Part shown: positions 39,301-47,492 of the stretch, piece by piece
How the letters are laid out: each line of letters starts with the position of its first letter
Numbering within the stretch: the stretch's first letter is position 1
DNA from: Pseudomonas fluorescens
Lineage (GTDB): Bacteria > Pseudomonadota > Gammaproteobacteria > Pseudomonadales > Pseudomonadaceae
Assembly (NCBI RefSeq): GCF_902498185.1
Contig: NZ_CABVIX010000003.1
Location: forward strand, 124,001-188,000
DNA length: 64,000 nucleotides
Direction: 5' to 3'
Translations under genes and position numbers: made by a program
Notes under the pieces: generated by a model
What the model saw: the letters and a program-made list of their open reading frames with translations, nothing else
Told to the model about the DNA's origin: nothing
Databases searched by the model: none

Positions 39301-40857
39301 GCCAGCAAGGCCGGCCTGACCGCGCGTCCCGGCAGCCTTTATGGCCAGACCGGCATCCAGGTGCAACTGGGCAGCGATGGCCTGTACGAAGGCACTCGCA
39401 TCAACGGCGGGGACGGCTCGGTGCTGATCACTGCCAAGGGCGATCTCAAGCTTACCCAGGCCAATGACCTCCAGCGCCAGCAGGAACGCAAGCTCGATGG
39501 CAGCGGCTGGACCAAGGGCGGCAACAGCCCGACCGGCACCGGAATCGAAGCCCGCGGGTACCTCGACCACGGCAACCAACAGTCACTCGACACCCAGGCC
39601 CGGGTGGTGCAGATCGATGCCAAGGGCGAGGTAAAACTGATCAGCGCTGGCGACATGCTGCTCGAAGGCACGCGCATAGGCGGCCGCACGGCCAAGCCGG
39701 GCGACATCAACCTGGACAGCGGCGGACTGCTGCAGGTCAAGGCCGCCAGCAACACCCACACCGCCGAGGGCAGCAAGCTCGGGGGCGGGCTCGAGATCGG
39801 TGCCAGGCACGGCAGCGCCAACAGCGGCAGCCTCGGTGGGCATATCCAGGCAGGCCGCCTCGACGAGAACGACGCCACGGCCAGCAACGCCAGCTTCAAT
39901 GCCTCGGGCAACATCACCCTGGCCAGCCAGGCGCGTGACGACCAGGCTGTCCATCTGCAAGGTATGGAAGCCTCGGCCTCCACGATCAGCCTGACTGCCA
40001 GCAACGGCGGCATCCTGGTCGAATCGTCAAGCAACACCGAGCGTCACGACAATCTCGACGTGACGGCAGGTGCCGGCTTCAACATGACCCGTGCCGACAC
40101 GGCCAAGGACAGCACCCAGGGCCTGCATGGCCGGGTCCAGGTCGCCCTCGACCGGCGCAACAACCTGACCCACAACGACAGCCTGCTGCGCGCCGACACG
40201 GTGGCGCTCAACAGCCTCGGCGACACCCGCATCGAGGGCGCGCGGGTCGAGGCAAGCCGCATCGAAGGTCAGATCGGCGGCGACCTGCGGGTAGCCAGCC
40301 GCAAGGACAGCGTCGACAGCCTGACGCTCAAGGCCGATGGCCGCCTGAGCAAGGAGCGCAATCCCCAGGGGTATGCCAATGCCGCCAAGGCCTTCGCAGG
40401 CCCCGCGAGCGACAAGGTCGGAGGCAAGGTGGGTGGGGCATTGAGCAAAGCCGAGCCAGGCCTGTCACCGACCTTCAGCCTTGACCTTTCGCATCGCCAG
40501 AACGACAGCGTCGCCAGCCAGAGCGTCCTCAAGGGGCACGAGGGCATCGACCTGCAGGTCGGGGGCGACACCCGTCTGACTGGCGCCAGGCTGCAGTCCG
40601 GCGCAGGCAGTGTCGAACTCGGGGGCAGCGCGGTCAGCCAGCAGACGCTGAGCGGCCGTGACTATCGCCGGGACGTGGCGATCGATGCGTCCAATGCACC
40701 GGTCGACCTGGGCACCGCCGTGATCAACGGCATCAAGCACAGCGGCGCCAGCAGTGGCGAGAACCCGCTCGACCTGGGCCTGCTGAAAACCAGTGGGCAC
40801 GACCGCCGCGAGCAGTGGAAGGCCGGTATCCAGCAGAAAGGAGGGGACCGGCCCTGA
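36313..40857 (+). CDS. Large TpsA exoprotein with hemagglutinin repeats (ShlA/ExlA-like)
   Basis: The 1514-residue protein has an N-terminal signal region to about residue 31. The TPS secretion domain includes NGLSHNQFLDYNV at 64-76 and NPNGI at 141-145. The rest is repeated beta-helix sequence (for example GGDLKLAGSSIESRADMTLEA and ISLRSGNDTRIKGSKVEAGG) of hemagglutinin-repeat type. No VENN motif, nuclease, adhesin or other C-terminal toxin domain is visible, so it is unlike CdiA or FhaB. Length and build match pore-forming TpsA cytolysins: ShlA is about 1600 residues, and ExlA of P. aeruginosa PA7-like strains about 1650. Function as a cytolysin is inference. It is cotranscribed with tpsB. 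Confidence 0.88.
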   Translation: MKTSTPHPRPRSDALRWAMFVSLMAPPAALANGGLNPAAGPGGTPVINNGHGVPVIDIVAPNANGLSHNQFLDYNVARPGVVLNNATGAGQSQLAGALNANPQFQGHAASTILNEVISRNASLIEGPQEIFGRPADYILANPNGITLNGGSFINTTHAGFLVGTPVIQDQTLKHLETLEAAGTLLVLKDGQSNADGALELIAPRIESLGPLEARDDLTLIAGRNRIDAASGEVLQHLPGTPGSLDASLFGAMRAGRIRISSTAEGAGVRVGRTTMQARDGIAISSAGSLHISGSEKGRAELLSDRGELSLKARDDLALHATLGQAERIDVQAGKDLRLDTQMRESIQHDNESWDSKAVFITYETYDRTGTRTNRQQLVSELHANGDISLRSGNDTRIKGSKVEAGGTLTLTSGGNMSILAALDSTRASEQVRHRKHLWRGDSDSSSYEEQAVSSRLGGERVDLKAGGDLKLAGSSIESRADMTLEARNIEVGTVSLKREGSQKDYRGDLVSGTFFGDRSGNDSQGDQAHGSRIHSSGTLDITAEHVQIKGSDVHSDGDGVLYSSKGLLSLESAQGTSSSRRHDSDSKLFNLIGSKREQSSDERQVLVSDVSSNTNLRLASADEMQIRGAKVSAGRDVRLQAEKDIKIASAESTLASKTSTQNRGLSAHAAQTQDAQDGRPESRQYNAGIGYKVEQTSTRRDELAQTPSELSGARVSIITNSTLEIDGSKVKAHGGDLDIKAERVILGAARNEQQSQVATTDSGGGLTVSGGIDRIGSAFEGHHNRKDVREKDSTAQRSELGASGDLRITAREVDNDAASITVGKALLVDAERIDNRAVYDTHEREENVDNWKGNLGASLEYRGLTRPIENLVLGKEAPRFQQAGVEDALAAPSIGADLGVGHVERKAIDSRRTAQVSALESGTILVKAETVNDEGTSYRASVGSLTVDADSHTLRAARDSDSSSVQRLDYEGDLRVDTNTGSDVNGRLAGAGGSLEASKAGLTARPGSLYGQTGIQVQLGSDGLYEGTRINGGDGSVLITAKGDLKLTQANDLQRQQERKLDGSGWTKGGNSPTGTGIEARGYLDHGNQQSLDTQARVVQIDAKGEVKLISAGDMLLEGTRIGGRTAKPGDINLDSGGLLQVKAASNTHTAEGSKLGGGLEIGARHGSANSGSLGGHIQAGRLDENDATASNASFNASGNITLASQARDDQAVHLQGMEASASTISLTASNGGILVESSSNTERHDNLDVTAGAGFNMTRADTAKDSTQGLHGRVQVALDRRNNLTHNDSLLRADTVALNSLGDTRIEGARVEASRIEGQIGGDLRVASRKDSVDSLTLKADGRLSKERNPQGYANAAKAFAGPASDKVGGKVGGALSKAEPGLSPTFSLDLSHRQNDSVASQSVLKGHEGIDLQVGGDTRLTGARLQSGAGSVELGGSAVSQQTLSGRDYRRDVAIDASNAPVDLGTAVINGIKHSGASSGENPLDLGLLKTSGHDRREQWKAGIQQKGGDRP

Positions 40858-40862
40858 ATACC

Positions 40863-41522
40863 CTACCAGCTGATTAGCCGTTGCACGCGGGTTGTCCCTG
40901 TGTCCAGCCAGCCGCTGGCACGCAGTACCGGCAGCAGTGCGGCATCGGCCTGAAGCTCCACGTCCAGTTGTGCCCGGCGGGCCAGCAGGTCGGCGTCCAG
41001 CGCTGCCTGATGCTGGCCTGCAAGGGCCAACTGGCCCGCCAGGTGCCATCCCTTGCTGCAATCGACCTGCAGCCAGCCCTGCCCCAACCCCAGGGACCAA
41101 GGTGCTACCAGCGCCAGGTCGTCCACCCTGATCCGCCCCTGGGCGTCACGGCATTGTCGGCCGGCACCCTGGAGGCGGATCACCCCTTTCCATCGCCCTG
41201 CCAGTCGATAGGCGGAAACGCCATCAGGCCGAGTACCCAGCGCCTGTAACTGTGCGTGCCAGTCCCAGGGCCATCCTCGCAGCTGTACCTCCCAGTCCTG
41301 ACCCTGGTAGCCGAGACGTGCCTGGGCGCGCAACCGCCAAGGTTGCCAACGCCAGCTCAGCGGCCCGAGCTCGGCGACCTGGCGGGCCTGACCACGCCAC
41401 AAACTGCCAGTGACGCCTTCGGCCGGCAATGCCACTGCGCGGGCCAGCCAGCTGGCGGGCAGCTCCACCAGCAGGGTCAGGCCCAGTACCAGCGCGAACC
41501 ACAGTGCCGAACGGCGGCTCAT
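40863..41522 (-). CDS. gspN: Type II secretion protein N
   Basis: GspN is an accessory inner-membrane/periplasmic component found in some T2SS. The 219 residues have one N-terminal membrane segment (ALWFALVLGLTLLVELPASWL) and a predicted periplasmic beta-rich domain (GVTGSLWRGQARQV). The ATG at 41522 overlaps the gspM stop codon by 4 bp. It is the last gene of the operon and ends 5 bp from the convergent tpsA gene. Confidence 0.85.
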   Translation of the reverse strand: MSRRSALWFALVLGLTLLVELPASWLARAVALPAEGVTGSLWRGQARQVAELGPLSWRWQPWRLRAQARLGYQGQDWEVQLRGWPWDWHAQLQALGTRPDGVSAYRLAGRWKGVIRLQGAGRQCRDAQGRIRVDDLALVAPWSLGLGQGWLQVDCSKGWHLAGQLALAGQHQAALDADLLARRAQLDVELQADAALLPVLRASGWLDTGTTRVQRLISW

Positions 41523-41905
41523 GGCTGCACCTGCACATCGAAGCGTAGTCCCGTGGTGTCTTGCTCCAGTGCCCACTGCGAGATACGCGCGCCTTCGCTT
41601 TGCAATGCCTGCAACCAGGCTTGCAGGGTACGCGCATCGCTGACGTGTCCGCGCAATTGCCAGCTGCTGCCGTGGGTGTCGAACTCGGCCAACCGTATCG
41701 CTCGCACCTCGGCTGTGTGGCGCAACCGCTCAAGGCTCATGGCCGGACCGTCTGGCAGGCTGGCGGCGGTCTCGGCCAGTGCCTGCCACTGGGTCATCAC
41801 CCGCCATTGCGCCAGGCCCTCGCGTATTCCGAGGATCAGCAACAGCAGGCCGATCAGGGTCCACGCCAGCGGCAGGCGATAACGCGTCAGGAGCGCGCCC
41901 GTCAT
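41519..41905 (-). CDS. gspM: Type II secretion protein M
   Basis: The 128-residue protein has one N-terminal membrane segment (LPLAWTLIGLLLLILGI) and a short ferredoxin-like periplasmic domain, as in GspM, which links GspL to the pseudopilus platform. The ATG at 41905 overlaps the gspL stop codon by 4 bp, as expected within a coupled operon. It is shorter than typical GspM (about 160 residues). Confidence 0.85.
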   Translation of the reverse strand: MTGALLTRYRLPLAWTLIGLLLLILGIREGLAQWRVMTQWQALAETAASLPDGPAMSLERLRHTAEVRAIRLAEFDTHGSSWQLRGHVSDARTLQAWLQALQSEGARISQWALEQDTTGLRFDVQVQP

Positions 41906-42999
41906 GCCGCACCGCCCAGGTCGAAGACCACCTGCCACTGGGCAGCCTGATCACCGCGCTTGAGCTCGACCCGCGCATCGGCGGCGCTGGCCATGGATTC
42001 CCAAGGGGGACTCGCCCCCTCACCGGCAACCCCCAGGTGCCAGCGCTGGCCATCGAAGCGCACGGCATGCACGTGCCACTCAGGGTGCTGGCGCAACCAG
42101 TCCTGGAGTTGGCCCTGCAGACCCCCGAGCTTGCGCAGGCGCAGTTCCCGTTCCTGCTCGGCTGCGCGCAGGCGCTTGAGTGCCTGGGCAGCCTGGCGCG
42201 GGGAGGCCTGCTCGCCGGTCACGGCCAGTACCTGACTTCGATACAGCTGGGCCTGACGCCACTCCTGGCTCAGCCACAGGCCGCCCCAAAGCATGGCGAG
42301 CGCCAGGCAGGCAACGGCAAGGCGTGTCTGCAGGCGTGGCAGCACGAACTGGCGGCTACGGCCCAGCTCGAACAGCGTCGGCTGTCGATCCAGCGCTGCC
42401 AGCCGGGAGGGCCAGCGACCGTGCACGCGCTCGTGTTGCCAGTCTGCCCAAGGCGCCGGACGCTCGTCACCGAGCATTTCCGGCCAGGCGAGCCACTGCT
42501 CGCGGCCATCCTCCCCGCGTCCGCGCAACAGGTCCTCGCCCTCTTCCCGTTGCCAGTGGCAGGCATTGCCCGGCTCAGGTGCCGGCAGCAGCTGGAACTC
42601 GGCCCAGCAGCGCTCTACCTGCAATCCCCAGCCGGTACAGGTGGCCTGCCATGCCAGCAGAGGCGCACGCTCGACGCAGACCAGCTGCAACTGCCCTGGT
42701 TGGCGATCAAGACAGGCGCACTGTACCTGCTCCGGGCTTTGCAGCACGCGGTCCTCGAGCAGCAGGGGCCACTCGTTGCGCTTGAGGCCGGGAGGCGCAG
42801 GCACCTGGAAGTGGCTGCACAAGGCGCCCGGCACGACAAGCGCCACCTGTGCTTGCAGGTCCACAGGCGGGCGGCCTTCACCTTCGCGCCGCGGCTCGCC
42901 TGCTTCGATCAGCAGCCATTGCCAGGGCGCCGTGCCCTGCCCCGGGCGCAGCAACAGCCAGGGGCGCGCGACGGGGCGCCGTCGCCAGTCAAGTTTCAT
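41902..42999 (-). CDS. gspL: Type II secretion protein L
   Basis: GspL recruits the ATPase GspE to the inner membrane. The 365 residues comprise a cytoplasmic actin-like domain (AQVALVVPGALCSHFQVPAPPGL), a membrane segment near residue 240 (LAVACLALAMLWGGLWLS) and a C-terminal periplasmic domain. The ATG at 42999 overlaps the gspJ stop codon by 4 bp. An in-frame ATG 30 bp upstream overlaps gspJ more and is less likely. Confidence 0.88.
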   Translation of the reverse strand: MKLDWRRRPVARPWLLLRPGQGTAPWQWLLIEAGEPRREGEGRPPVDLQAQVALVVPGALCSHFQVPAPPGLKRNEWPLLLEDRVLQSPEQVQCACLDRQPGQLQLVCVERAPLLAWQATCTGWGLQVERCWAEFQLLPAPEPGNACHWQREEGEDLLRGRGEDGREQWLAWPEMLGDERPAPWADWQHERVHGRWPSRLAALDRQPTLFELGRSRQFVLPRLQTRLAVACLALAMLWGGLWLSQEWRQAQLYRSQVLAVTGEQASPRQAAQALKRLRAAEQERELRLRKLGGLQGQLQDWLRQHPEWHVHAVRFDGQRWHLGVAGEGASPPWESMASAADARVELKRGDQAAQWQVVFDLGGAA

Positions 43000-43586
43000 G
43001 AGCGTCCCCAGGGCAAGGCGAAGGTACATACGTATGGCGCTCCATCGTGCTGAAACTGCACCCGCACGCCGGGATCTGGGCGGGCGGGCTGGTCAGAGGG
43101 CCAGGCCAGCCAGCGGCCGCCCTGGTAGAACAGAAAACTCGCTGCTGTGACGCCCTCGAGCTGCTCGCGCAGCGACCAGCGCGGCTCGCCTGCGGCATAG
43201 AGGTCGGCGGAGCTTTCGAGCAGTAGCGTCTGCCCGCGGGCATCGAACCGAAGACGCTGGCGCTGCAGCCGCGAACCGCCTTCCGCTACCGGCCAGGCTG
43301 CCGCAGACACCCACAACAGTTGATTGCGGTCGGGCTGCCAGTCGAGCCAGCGGGTAGCCAGCGGCAAGCGCTCCTCGGACAACCGGCGCAGGGCCGGGCT
43401 GTCGAACCGGCGCTCCAGCGCCAGGCAGAAGTCCAGCACGGCGCCGGATTCGTCAGGGCTGTCGAGTCGCTCGCGCACCTTCAGCCAGCCATTGACCAAG
43501 GCCGCCAGCATCACCCCGAGCACTGCGGTCAGGGCCATGGCCACCATCAGCTCGATCAGGGTCAGCCCGGCCTGACGGCGCTTCAT
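42996..43586 (-). CDS. gspJ: Type II secretion minor pseudopilin J
   Basis: The prepilin sequence is MKRRQAGLTLIELMVAMALTAVLG. Cleavage is expected after Gly7, with conserved Glu at +5 of the mature protein. Leucine, rather than phenylalanine, is at +1, which prepilin peptidases usually tolerate. The 196-residue length fits GspJ, a component of the pseudopilus tip. It overlaps gspI and gspL by 4 bp each. Confidence 0.9.
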   Translation of the reverse strand: MKRRQAGLTLIELMVAMALTAVLGVMLAALVNGWLKVRERLDSPDESGAVLDFCLALERRFDSPALRRLSEERLPLATRWLDWQPDRNQLLWVSAAAWPVAEGGSRLQRQRLRFDARGQTLLLESSADLYAAGEPRWSLREQLEGVTAASFLFYQGGRWLAWPSDQPARPDPGVRVQFQHDGAPYVCTFALPWGRS

Positions 43587-43951
43587 GGCCGCACCAGGAA
43601 GACGCTGTACTGACCAAGCGGCAGGCGTGCATCACGGTCGGCGAACAGTTGCAGCTCGCCGCGGCGCAGGTGCGTCACGCCCGTGCGGCGAAGCTGCAGC
43701 TGCCAGTGACAGGCCTGGCCACCCTGATGCAGGACGCCGCTGTCCTGGCGGGTCCTGGGCCAATAACCCTCGACACTGAACCGCGCTTGCAGCTCGCGCG
43801 CACAGAGCACGCCGAGACGGTGCTGCTGCACGCTGTCCTGCACCGCCAGACGCTGGCGCAAGACCTGGCTGGTCATCACCGCAAGCACGGCGGCAATGCC
43901 CAGTGCCACGCTGACCTCAAGCAAGGTGAAGCCCTGCTGGCGGCGCTTCAC
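43583..43951 (-). CDS. gspI: Type II secretion minor pseudopilin I
   Basis: The 122-residue prepilin begins MKRRQQGFTLLEVSVALGIAAVLAV, with the canonical G^FTLLE cleavage site and glutamate at +5. GspI is the base of the GspIJK pseudopilus tip. It overlaps gspH and gspJ by 4 bp each. Confidence 0.9.
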   Translation of the reverse strand: MKRRQQGFTLLEVSVALGIAAVLAVMTSQVLRQRLAVQDSVQQHRLGVLCARELQARFSVEGYWPRTRQDSGVLHQGGQACHWQLQLRRTGVTHLRRGELQLFADRDARLPLGQYSVFLVRP

Positions 43952-44385
43952 GGGTTCACCGCCAGGCGCAGGCGCCCGTCACGCTGCCATGCCCAGCGCT
44001 GGCTGCCCTGCGGCCATTGCCAGAGCACGCTGCCAGGCGCGGCCCACCCATCAGGGGTAAACACCAGTTGCGGTGATCGGCTGGCCGGCCAGTCAGGGCG
44101 CAGTCCCTTGGGCCAATCACCCAGGGACACCGGCTCGACGATCCAGCCACTGGCCACCCGGCGCACGAACTCCGCACGCTCGCCATTCCAGCGCAGGCCA
44201 CGCAACTGCCCGGCGTGCCGCGCCAGCGCCGCCTGCTCGCGGGTAGTGGCCGCCAGCCGGGTCAGCGCCTGCTGCACGCCCGCCTTGCCGCTGTCGAGCC
44301 AGGCGACGCTGAGCCCGGTCATCAGCCCGGCTATGGCCAGCACCACCAGCAGTTCGATCAGGCTGAAGCCACGCTGCCCGACCAT
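43948..44385 (-). CDS. gspH: Type II secretion minor pseudopilin H
   Basis: The 145-residue prepilin begins MVGQRGFSLIELLVVLAIAGLM, with the cleavage motif G^FSLIE. GspH connects the tip complex to the GspG shaft. It starts 3 bp after gspG and overlaps gspI by 4 bp. Confidence 0.9.
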   Translation of the reverse strand: MVGQRGFSLIELLVVLAIAGLMTGLSVAWLDSGKAGVQQALTRLAATTREQAALARHAGQLRGLRWNGERAEFVRRVASGWIVEPVSLGDWPKGLRPDWPASRSPQLVFTPDGWAAPGSVLWQWPQGSQRWAWQRDGRLRLAVNP

Positions 44386-44388
44386 GGC

Positions 44389-44823
44389 TCAAAGCGCCCA
44401 GTTGCCCAGGTCGGCATCCAGGTCTTCGCCACCCGGCACGCCGTCGGCGCCCAGCGAGAAGACATCGACGCGGCCATGCTCGCCCGGCATGCGGTACTGG
44501 TACGGCGTGCCCCAGGGGTCTTCCGGCAGACGGCGGATATAGCCGTCACTGCGCCAGGCCCGGGGCAGCGGCTCCTGCCGGGGCTTGTTCACCAGGGCGG
44601 CTAGCCCTTGCTCGCTGCTGGGGAAGCGCAGGTTGTCGAGCCGGTACATGTCCAGCGCCTGCTCGAGGGTGGCCAGGTCGGCCATCACCTTCTGGCGCAT
44701 GGCCTTGTCCTGGTTGCCCAGCACGCTGGGGGCGACCACGGCGATCAGCAGGCCGATGATGAAGATCACCACCATGATCTCCATGAGGGTGAAGCCGCGC
44801 TGGCGCGCGCGTTGTCGGTGCAT
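44389..44823 (-). CDS. gspG: Type II secretion major pseudopilin G
   Basis: The 144-residue protein has the prepilin site RQRGFTLMEIMVVIFIIGLLIA. The C-terminal region (LRFPSSEQGLAALVNKP, DPWGTPYQYR, DVFSLGADGVPGGEDLDADLGNW) carries the aspartate-rich calcium-binding loop of GspG. I chose ATG 44823, with GAGGAG upstream; an alternative ATG at 44841 overlaps gspF. Confidence 0.93.
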   Translation of the reverse strand: MHRQRARQRGFTLMEIMVVIFIIGLLIAVVAPSVLGNQDKAMRQKVMADLATLEQALDMYRLDNLRFPSSEQGLAALVNKPRQEPLPRAWRSDGYIRRLPEDPWGTPYQYRMPGEHGRVDVFSLGADGVPGGEDLDADLGNWAL

Positions 44824-44837
44824 GGTGCTGCTCCTCG

Positions 44838-46040
44838 TCACAGTGTCAGGCCCTGGTTGAGCTGCATGATCGGCAACAGCACCGCCAGCACGATGAACAG
44901 CACCACGCCGCCCATCACCAGGATCATCAGGGGTTCGAACAACGCCATGGCCGTGTCGACCTGGCGGGCAAAGCCGCGCTCCTGGTCATCGGCCACGCGT
45001 TCAAGCATGTCGGCCAGGCTGCCGCTGGCCTCGCCGCTGCCCACCATGTTCACCAGCAGCGGTGGAAACTGGGCGGTGGCATCCAGCGCGCGGTGCAGGC
45101 TGGTGCCGCCCTGCACCTGCAGGCTGACCTGCTCCAGCGCCAGGCGCACGCGGCGGTTGCCGACCGTGGCCGTGGCTACCTGCAGGGCTTCGAGCAGGGC
45201 CACGCCGCTGCCGGTGAGAATCGCCAGGCTGCGCGCCAGGCGTGCGCTTTCGAGCACCTGCAGCAAGCTGCCGATACGCGGCAGGCGCAGCAGCAGGTCG
45301 TCGCGGCGCAGACACCAGTGGGGCTTGCGCAGCAGCCAACTGGCCAGCACGGCAAGCATCAGCCCAGCACCCAGCAGCCAGGGACCGGCACTGACGAGGC
45401 CCTGGCTCAGGCCGATCAGCACCGACGTCAACAGTGGCAAGGTCTGCCCGGAATGGGCGAACTGCTCGGTGAGCTTGGGCACGACAAACGTCATCAGGCC
45501 GATCACCACGGCGAGTGACACGCCCATCAGCACGCTGGGATAGATCAGCGCGGTGCGGGCCTTGTGCTGCTGGCGCTGCACCTGCTCCAGGTGCTCGGCC
45601 AGGCGGGCGAGCACCTGGGCCAGGCGACCGGAGCGCTCGCCCGCCTCGACCAGCGCGCAATACAGACCGGTGAAGGGCGTGCCCTGGCGGGCGAGGCTGC
45701 GCGCCAGCCCCAGGCCTTCGGCCAGCGATCCGCGCAGCCCCACCAGCAGACCCTGCAACGCCGGCTGGCGCAGCTGGCGCTCCAGGGTCGCCAAGGCATC
45801 GACCAGGGGGATTCCGGCACCAATCAGCGTTGCCAGTTGCCGGGTCAATTCGCACAGCTGGGTGCGGCTCAGGCGTTGCCGGCGCGGCTGCGAAACCCCG
45901 GCTTCGACACGTTGCAACTGGCGGGCGAACAGGCCCTGCTCGCGCAACAGTTGCCGGGCATGGCGTTCGCTGTCGGCCTGCACGCTGGAGGTGTGCGGCT
46001 TGCCGGCGAGGTCGAGGGCCTGGTAGCGGTAGGTCGGCAT
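44838..46040 (-). CDS. gspF: Type II secretion inner-membrane platform protein F
   Basis: The 400 residues show the GspF/PilC arrangement of two homologous cytoplasmic domains and three membrane segments. The start MPTYRYQALDLAGKP is characteristic. Hydrophobic segments include ALIYPSVLMGVSLAVVIGLMTFVV, LVSAGPWLLGAGLMLAVLASWLL and PLMILVMGGVVLFIVLAVLLPIM. GspF is the central inner-membrane platform. It lies between gspE and gspG. Confidence 0.93.
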   Translation of the reverse strand: MPTYRYQALDLAGKPHTSSVQADSERHARQLLREQGLFARQLQRVEAGVSQPRRQRLSRTQLCELTRQLATLIGAGIPLVDALATLERQLRQPALQGLLVGLRGSLAEGLGLARSLARQGTPFTGLYCALVEAGERSGRLAQVLARLAEHLEQVQRQQHKARTALIYPSVLMGVSLAVVIGLMTFVVPKLTEQFAHSGQTLPLLTSVLIGLSQGLVSAGPWLLGAGLMLAVLASWLLRKPHWCLRRDDLLLRLPRIGSLLQVLESARLARSLAILTGSGVALLEALQVATATVGNRRVRLALEQVSLQVQGGTSLHRALDATAQFPPLLVNMVGSGEASGSLADMLERVADDQERGFARQVDTAMALFEPLMILVMGGVVLFIVLAVLLPIMQLNQGLTL

Positions 46041-46043
46041 GGG

Positions 46044-47492
46044 TCAGCCCTGCACCGCGCGCAGCACTTCGGCGAGGCTGGTTTCACCGCGTGCCAGGCA
46101 GTCGCTGGCCATGGCCACGAGACTTTGCCGGCGCCCGTCCAGGTAGTCCTGCATGGCCGGCTCGCTGGCACCGTCGTACAGCAGGGCGATCAGCCCGGCG
46201 TCCAGTTCGATGAATTCGTACAAACCCAGGCGCCCGTTGTAGCCGCTGCCCTGGCACAGCTCGCAGCCGACTGCATGGAAGCTCTGGCTCAGGTCTGCCA
46301 GTTCGGGCCAGAGCTGGCGTTCGGCCGCTTGCAACGGGTGCGCCTGAGCGCAGCTGCACAGGCGCCGCACCAGGCGCTGGGCCAACACCCCGCGCAGGCA
46401 GGAGGCGATCAGAAACGGTTCGATGCCCATGTCGCGCAACCGCGTCACTGCACCCACGGCGCTGTTGGTGTGCAGGGTCGAGAGCACCAGGTGCCCGGTC
46501 AGGCTGGCCTGCACGGCGATCTGCGCGGTCTCCTGATCGCGGATCTCACCCAGCATGATCACGTCCGGGTCCTGGCGCAGGATGGCGCGCAGGCCGCTGG
46601 CAAAGGTCAGCCCGGCGCGCGGGTTGATGGCAGTCTGGCCAATGCCCGCGATGGCATACTCGACCGGATCTTCGACAGTCAGAATATTGCGGCTGCCGTC
46701 GTTCAGGCTGTTGAGGCTGGCATACAGCGTAGTGGTCTTGCCGGAGCCGGTCGGGCCGGTGCTGAGCACGATCCCGTTGGGCCGCCCCAGGCAGCTGCGC
46801 AGTCCTTGCAGCGCTTGTTCGGGCATGCCCAGGTTGGTCAGCGACAGCAGGCTCGCCTGCTTGTCGAGCACGCGCATCACGACCCGCTCGCCGTGGATGC
46901 CCGGCAGGGTCGAAACGCGCACATCCACCTCACGGCCTGCGGCGCGCAGGGTGATGCGGCCATCCTGGGGCTGGCGCTTCTCGGCGATGTCCAGGCGCGC
47001 CATGACCTTGATCCGCGACACCAGCATGGCCGACAGCGCGCGCGGGGGGCGCAGCACCTCGCGCAGGTGACCGTCCACGCGCAGGCGCACCACCAGGCTC
47101 TGCTCGAAGGTCTCGATATGAATGTCAGAGGCACGCAGGCGCAGGGCCTGGCCGAACAATCCGTTGATCAGGCGGATCACCGGCGCTTCGTCATCGCTTT
47201 CAAGCAGGTCTTCGATACGCGGCATCTCGCTCATCAGGCCATCGAGGTCGACGTGCTCGCCGATCCCTTCGATCAGCGCGGCGGTGGCTGCGTCGCCCGT
47301 CTGGTAGAGCTGGCCCAGGCGCTCGTCGAACGCTTCAGGTGCCAGGTATTCGAGCGCCAGCGGTTGACCGTGCACGCGCAGCAGCTCGTGCAACTGGTCG
47401 CTGTCGGCATCGCGCCGCAGCCACAACTGCCAGCCCTCGGGTGCAGGGGCCATGGCCAGCCCGGCCTGGCGCGCCAGGCGGTAGGGCAGCAT
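46044..47492 (-). CDS. gspE: Type II secretion ATPase GspE
   Basis: GspE powers pseudopilus assembly. The 482 residues include Walker A GPTGSGKTTTLYASL, Walker B in VIMLGEIRDQETAQIAVQ with the following histidine box LVLSTLHTN, and a zinc-binding C-x-C/C-x-x-C module (LCSC and CELC). The ATG at 47492 shares one base with the gspD stop codon (TGATG) and has GGGGGA upstream. The frame stays open much further upstream, but that part lies antiphase inside gspD and is low-complexity RR/GR sequence, not protein. The N-terminal domain is short for GspE. Confidence 0.93.
   Translation of the reverse strand: MLPYRLARQAGLAMAPAPEGWQLWLRRDADSDQLHELLRVHGQPLALEYLAPEAFDERLGQLYQTGDAATAALIEGIGEHVDLDGLMSEMPRIEDLLESDDEAPVIRLINGLFGQALRLRASDIHIETFEQSLVVRLRVDGHLREVLRPPRALSAMLVSRIKVMARLDIAEKRQPQDGRITLRAAGREVDVRVSTLPGIHGERVVMRVLDKQASLLSLTNLGMPEQALQGLRSCLGRPNGIVLSTGPTGSGKTTTLYASLNSLNDGSRNILTVEDPVEYAIAGIGQTAINPRAGLTFASGLRAILRQDPDVIMLGEIRDQETAQIAVQASLTGHLVLSTLHTNSAVGAVTRLRDMGIEPFLIASCLRGVLAQRLVRRLCSCAQAHPLQAAERQLWPELADLSQSFHAVGCELCQGSGYNGRLGLYEFIELDAGLIALLYDGASEPAMQDYLDGRRQSLVAMASDCLARGETSLAEVLRAVQG

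Noticed and set aside
36676..39579. A 967-codon minus-strand open frame opposite tpsA
   Set aside because: It is a shadow of the high-GC tpsA codon pattern; the sequence is low-complexity and has no start signals or family features.
36313..40857. TpsA as a contact-dependent inhibition (CdiA) or filamentous hemagglutinin adhesin
   Set aside because: No VENN motif, no C-terminal toxin or small immunity gene downstream, and less than half the usual length.
36313..40857. Short repeated segments in tpsA as a CRISPR or tandem DNA repeat
   Set aside because: The repeats are degenerate protein repeats with varying spacing; no conserved DNA unit or spacers.
42996..44823. Pseudopilin genes as a type IV pilus cluster
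   Set aside because: The order G-H-I-J-L-M-N with gspC/D/E/F and gspK is that of a type II secretion system; no pilA, pilT or pilM-Q genes are present.
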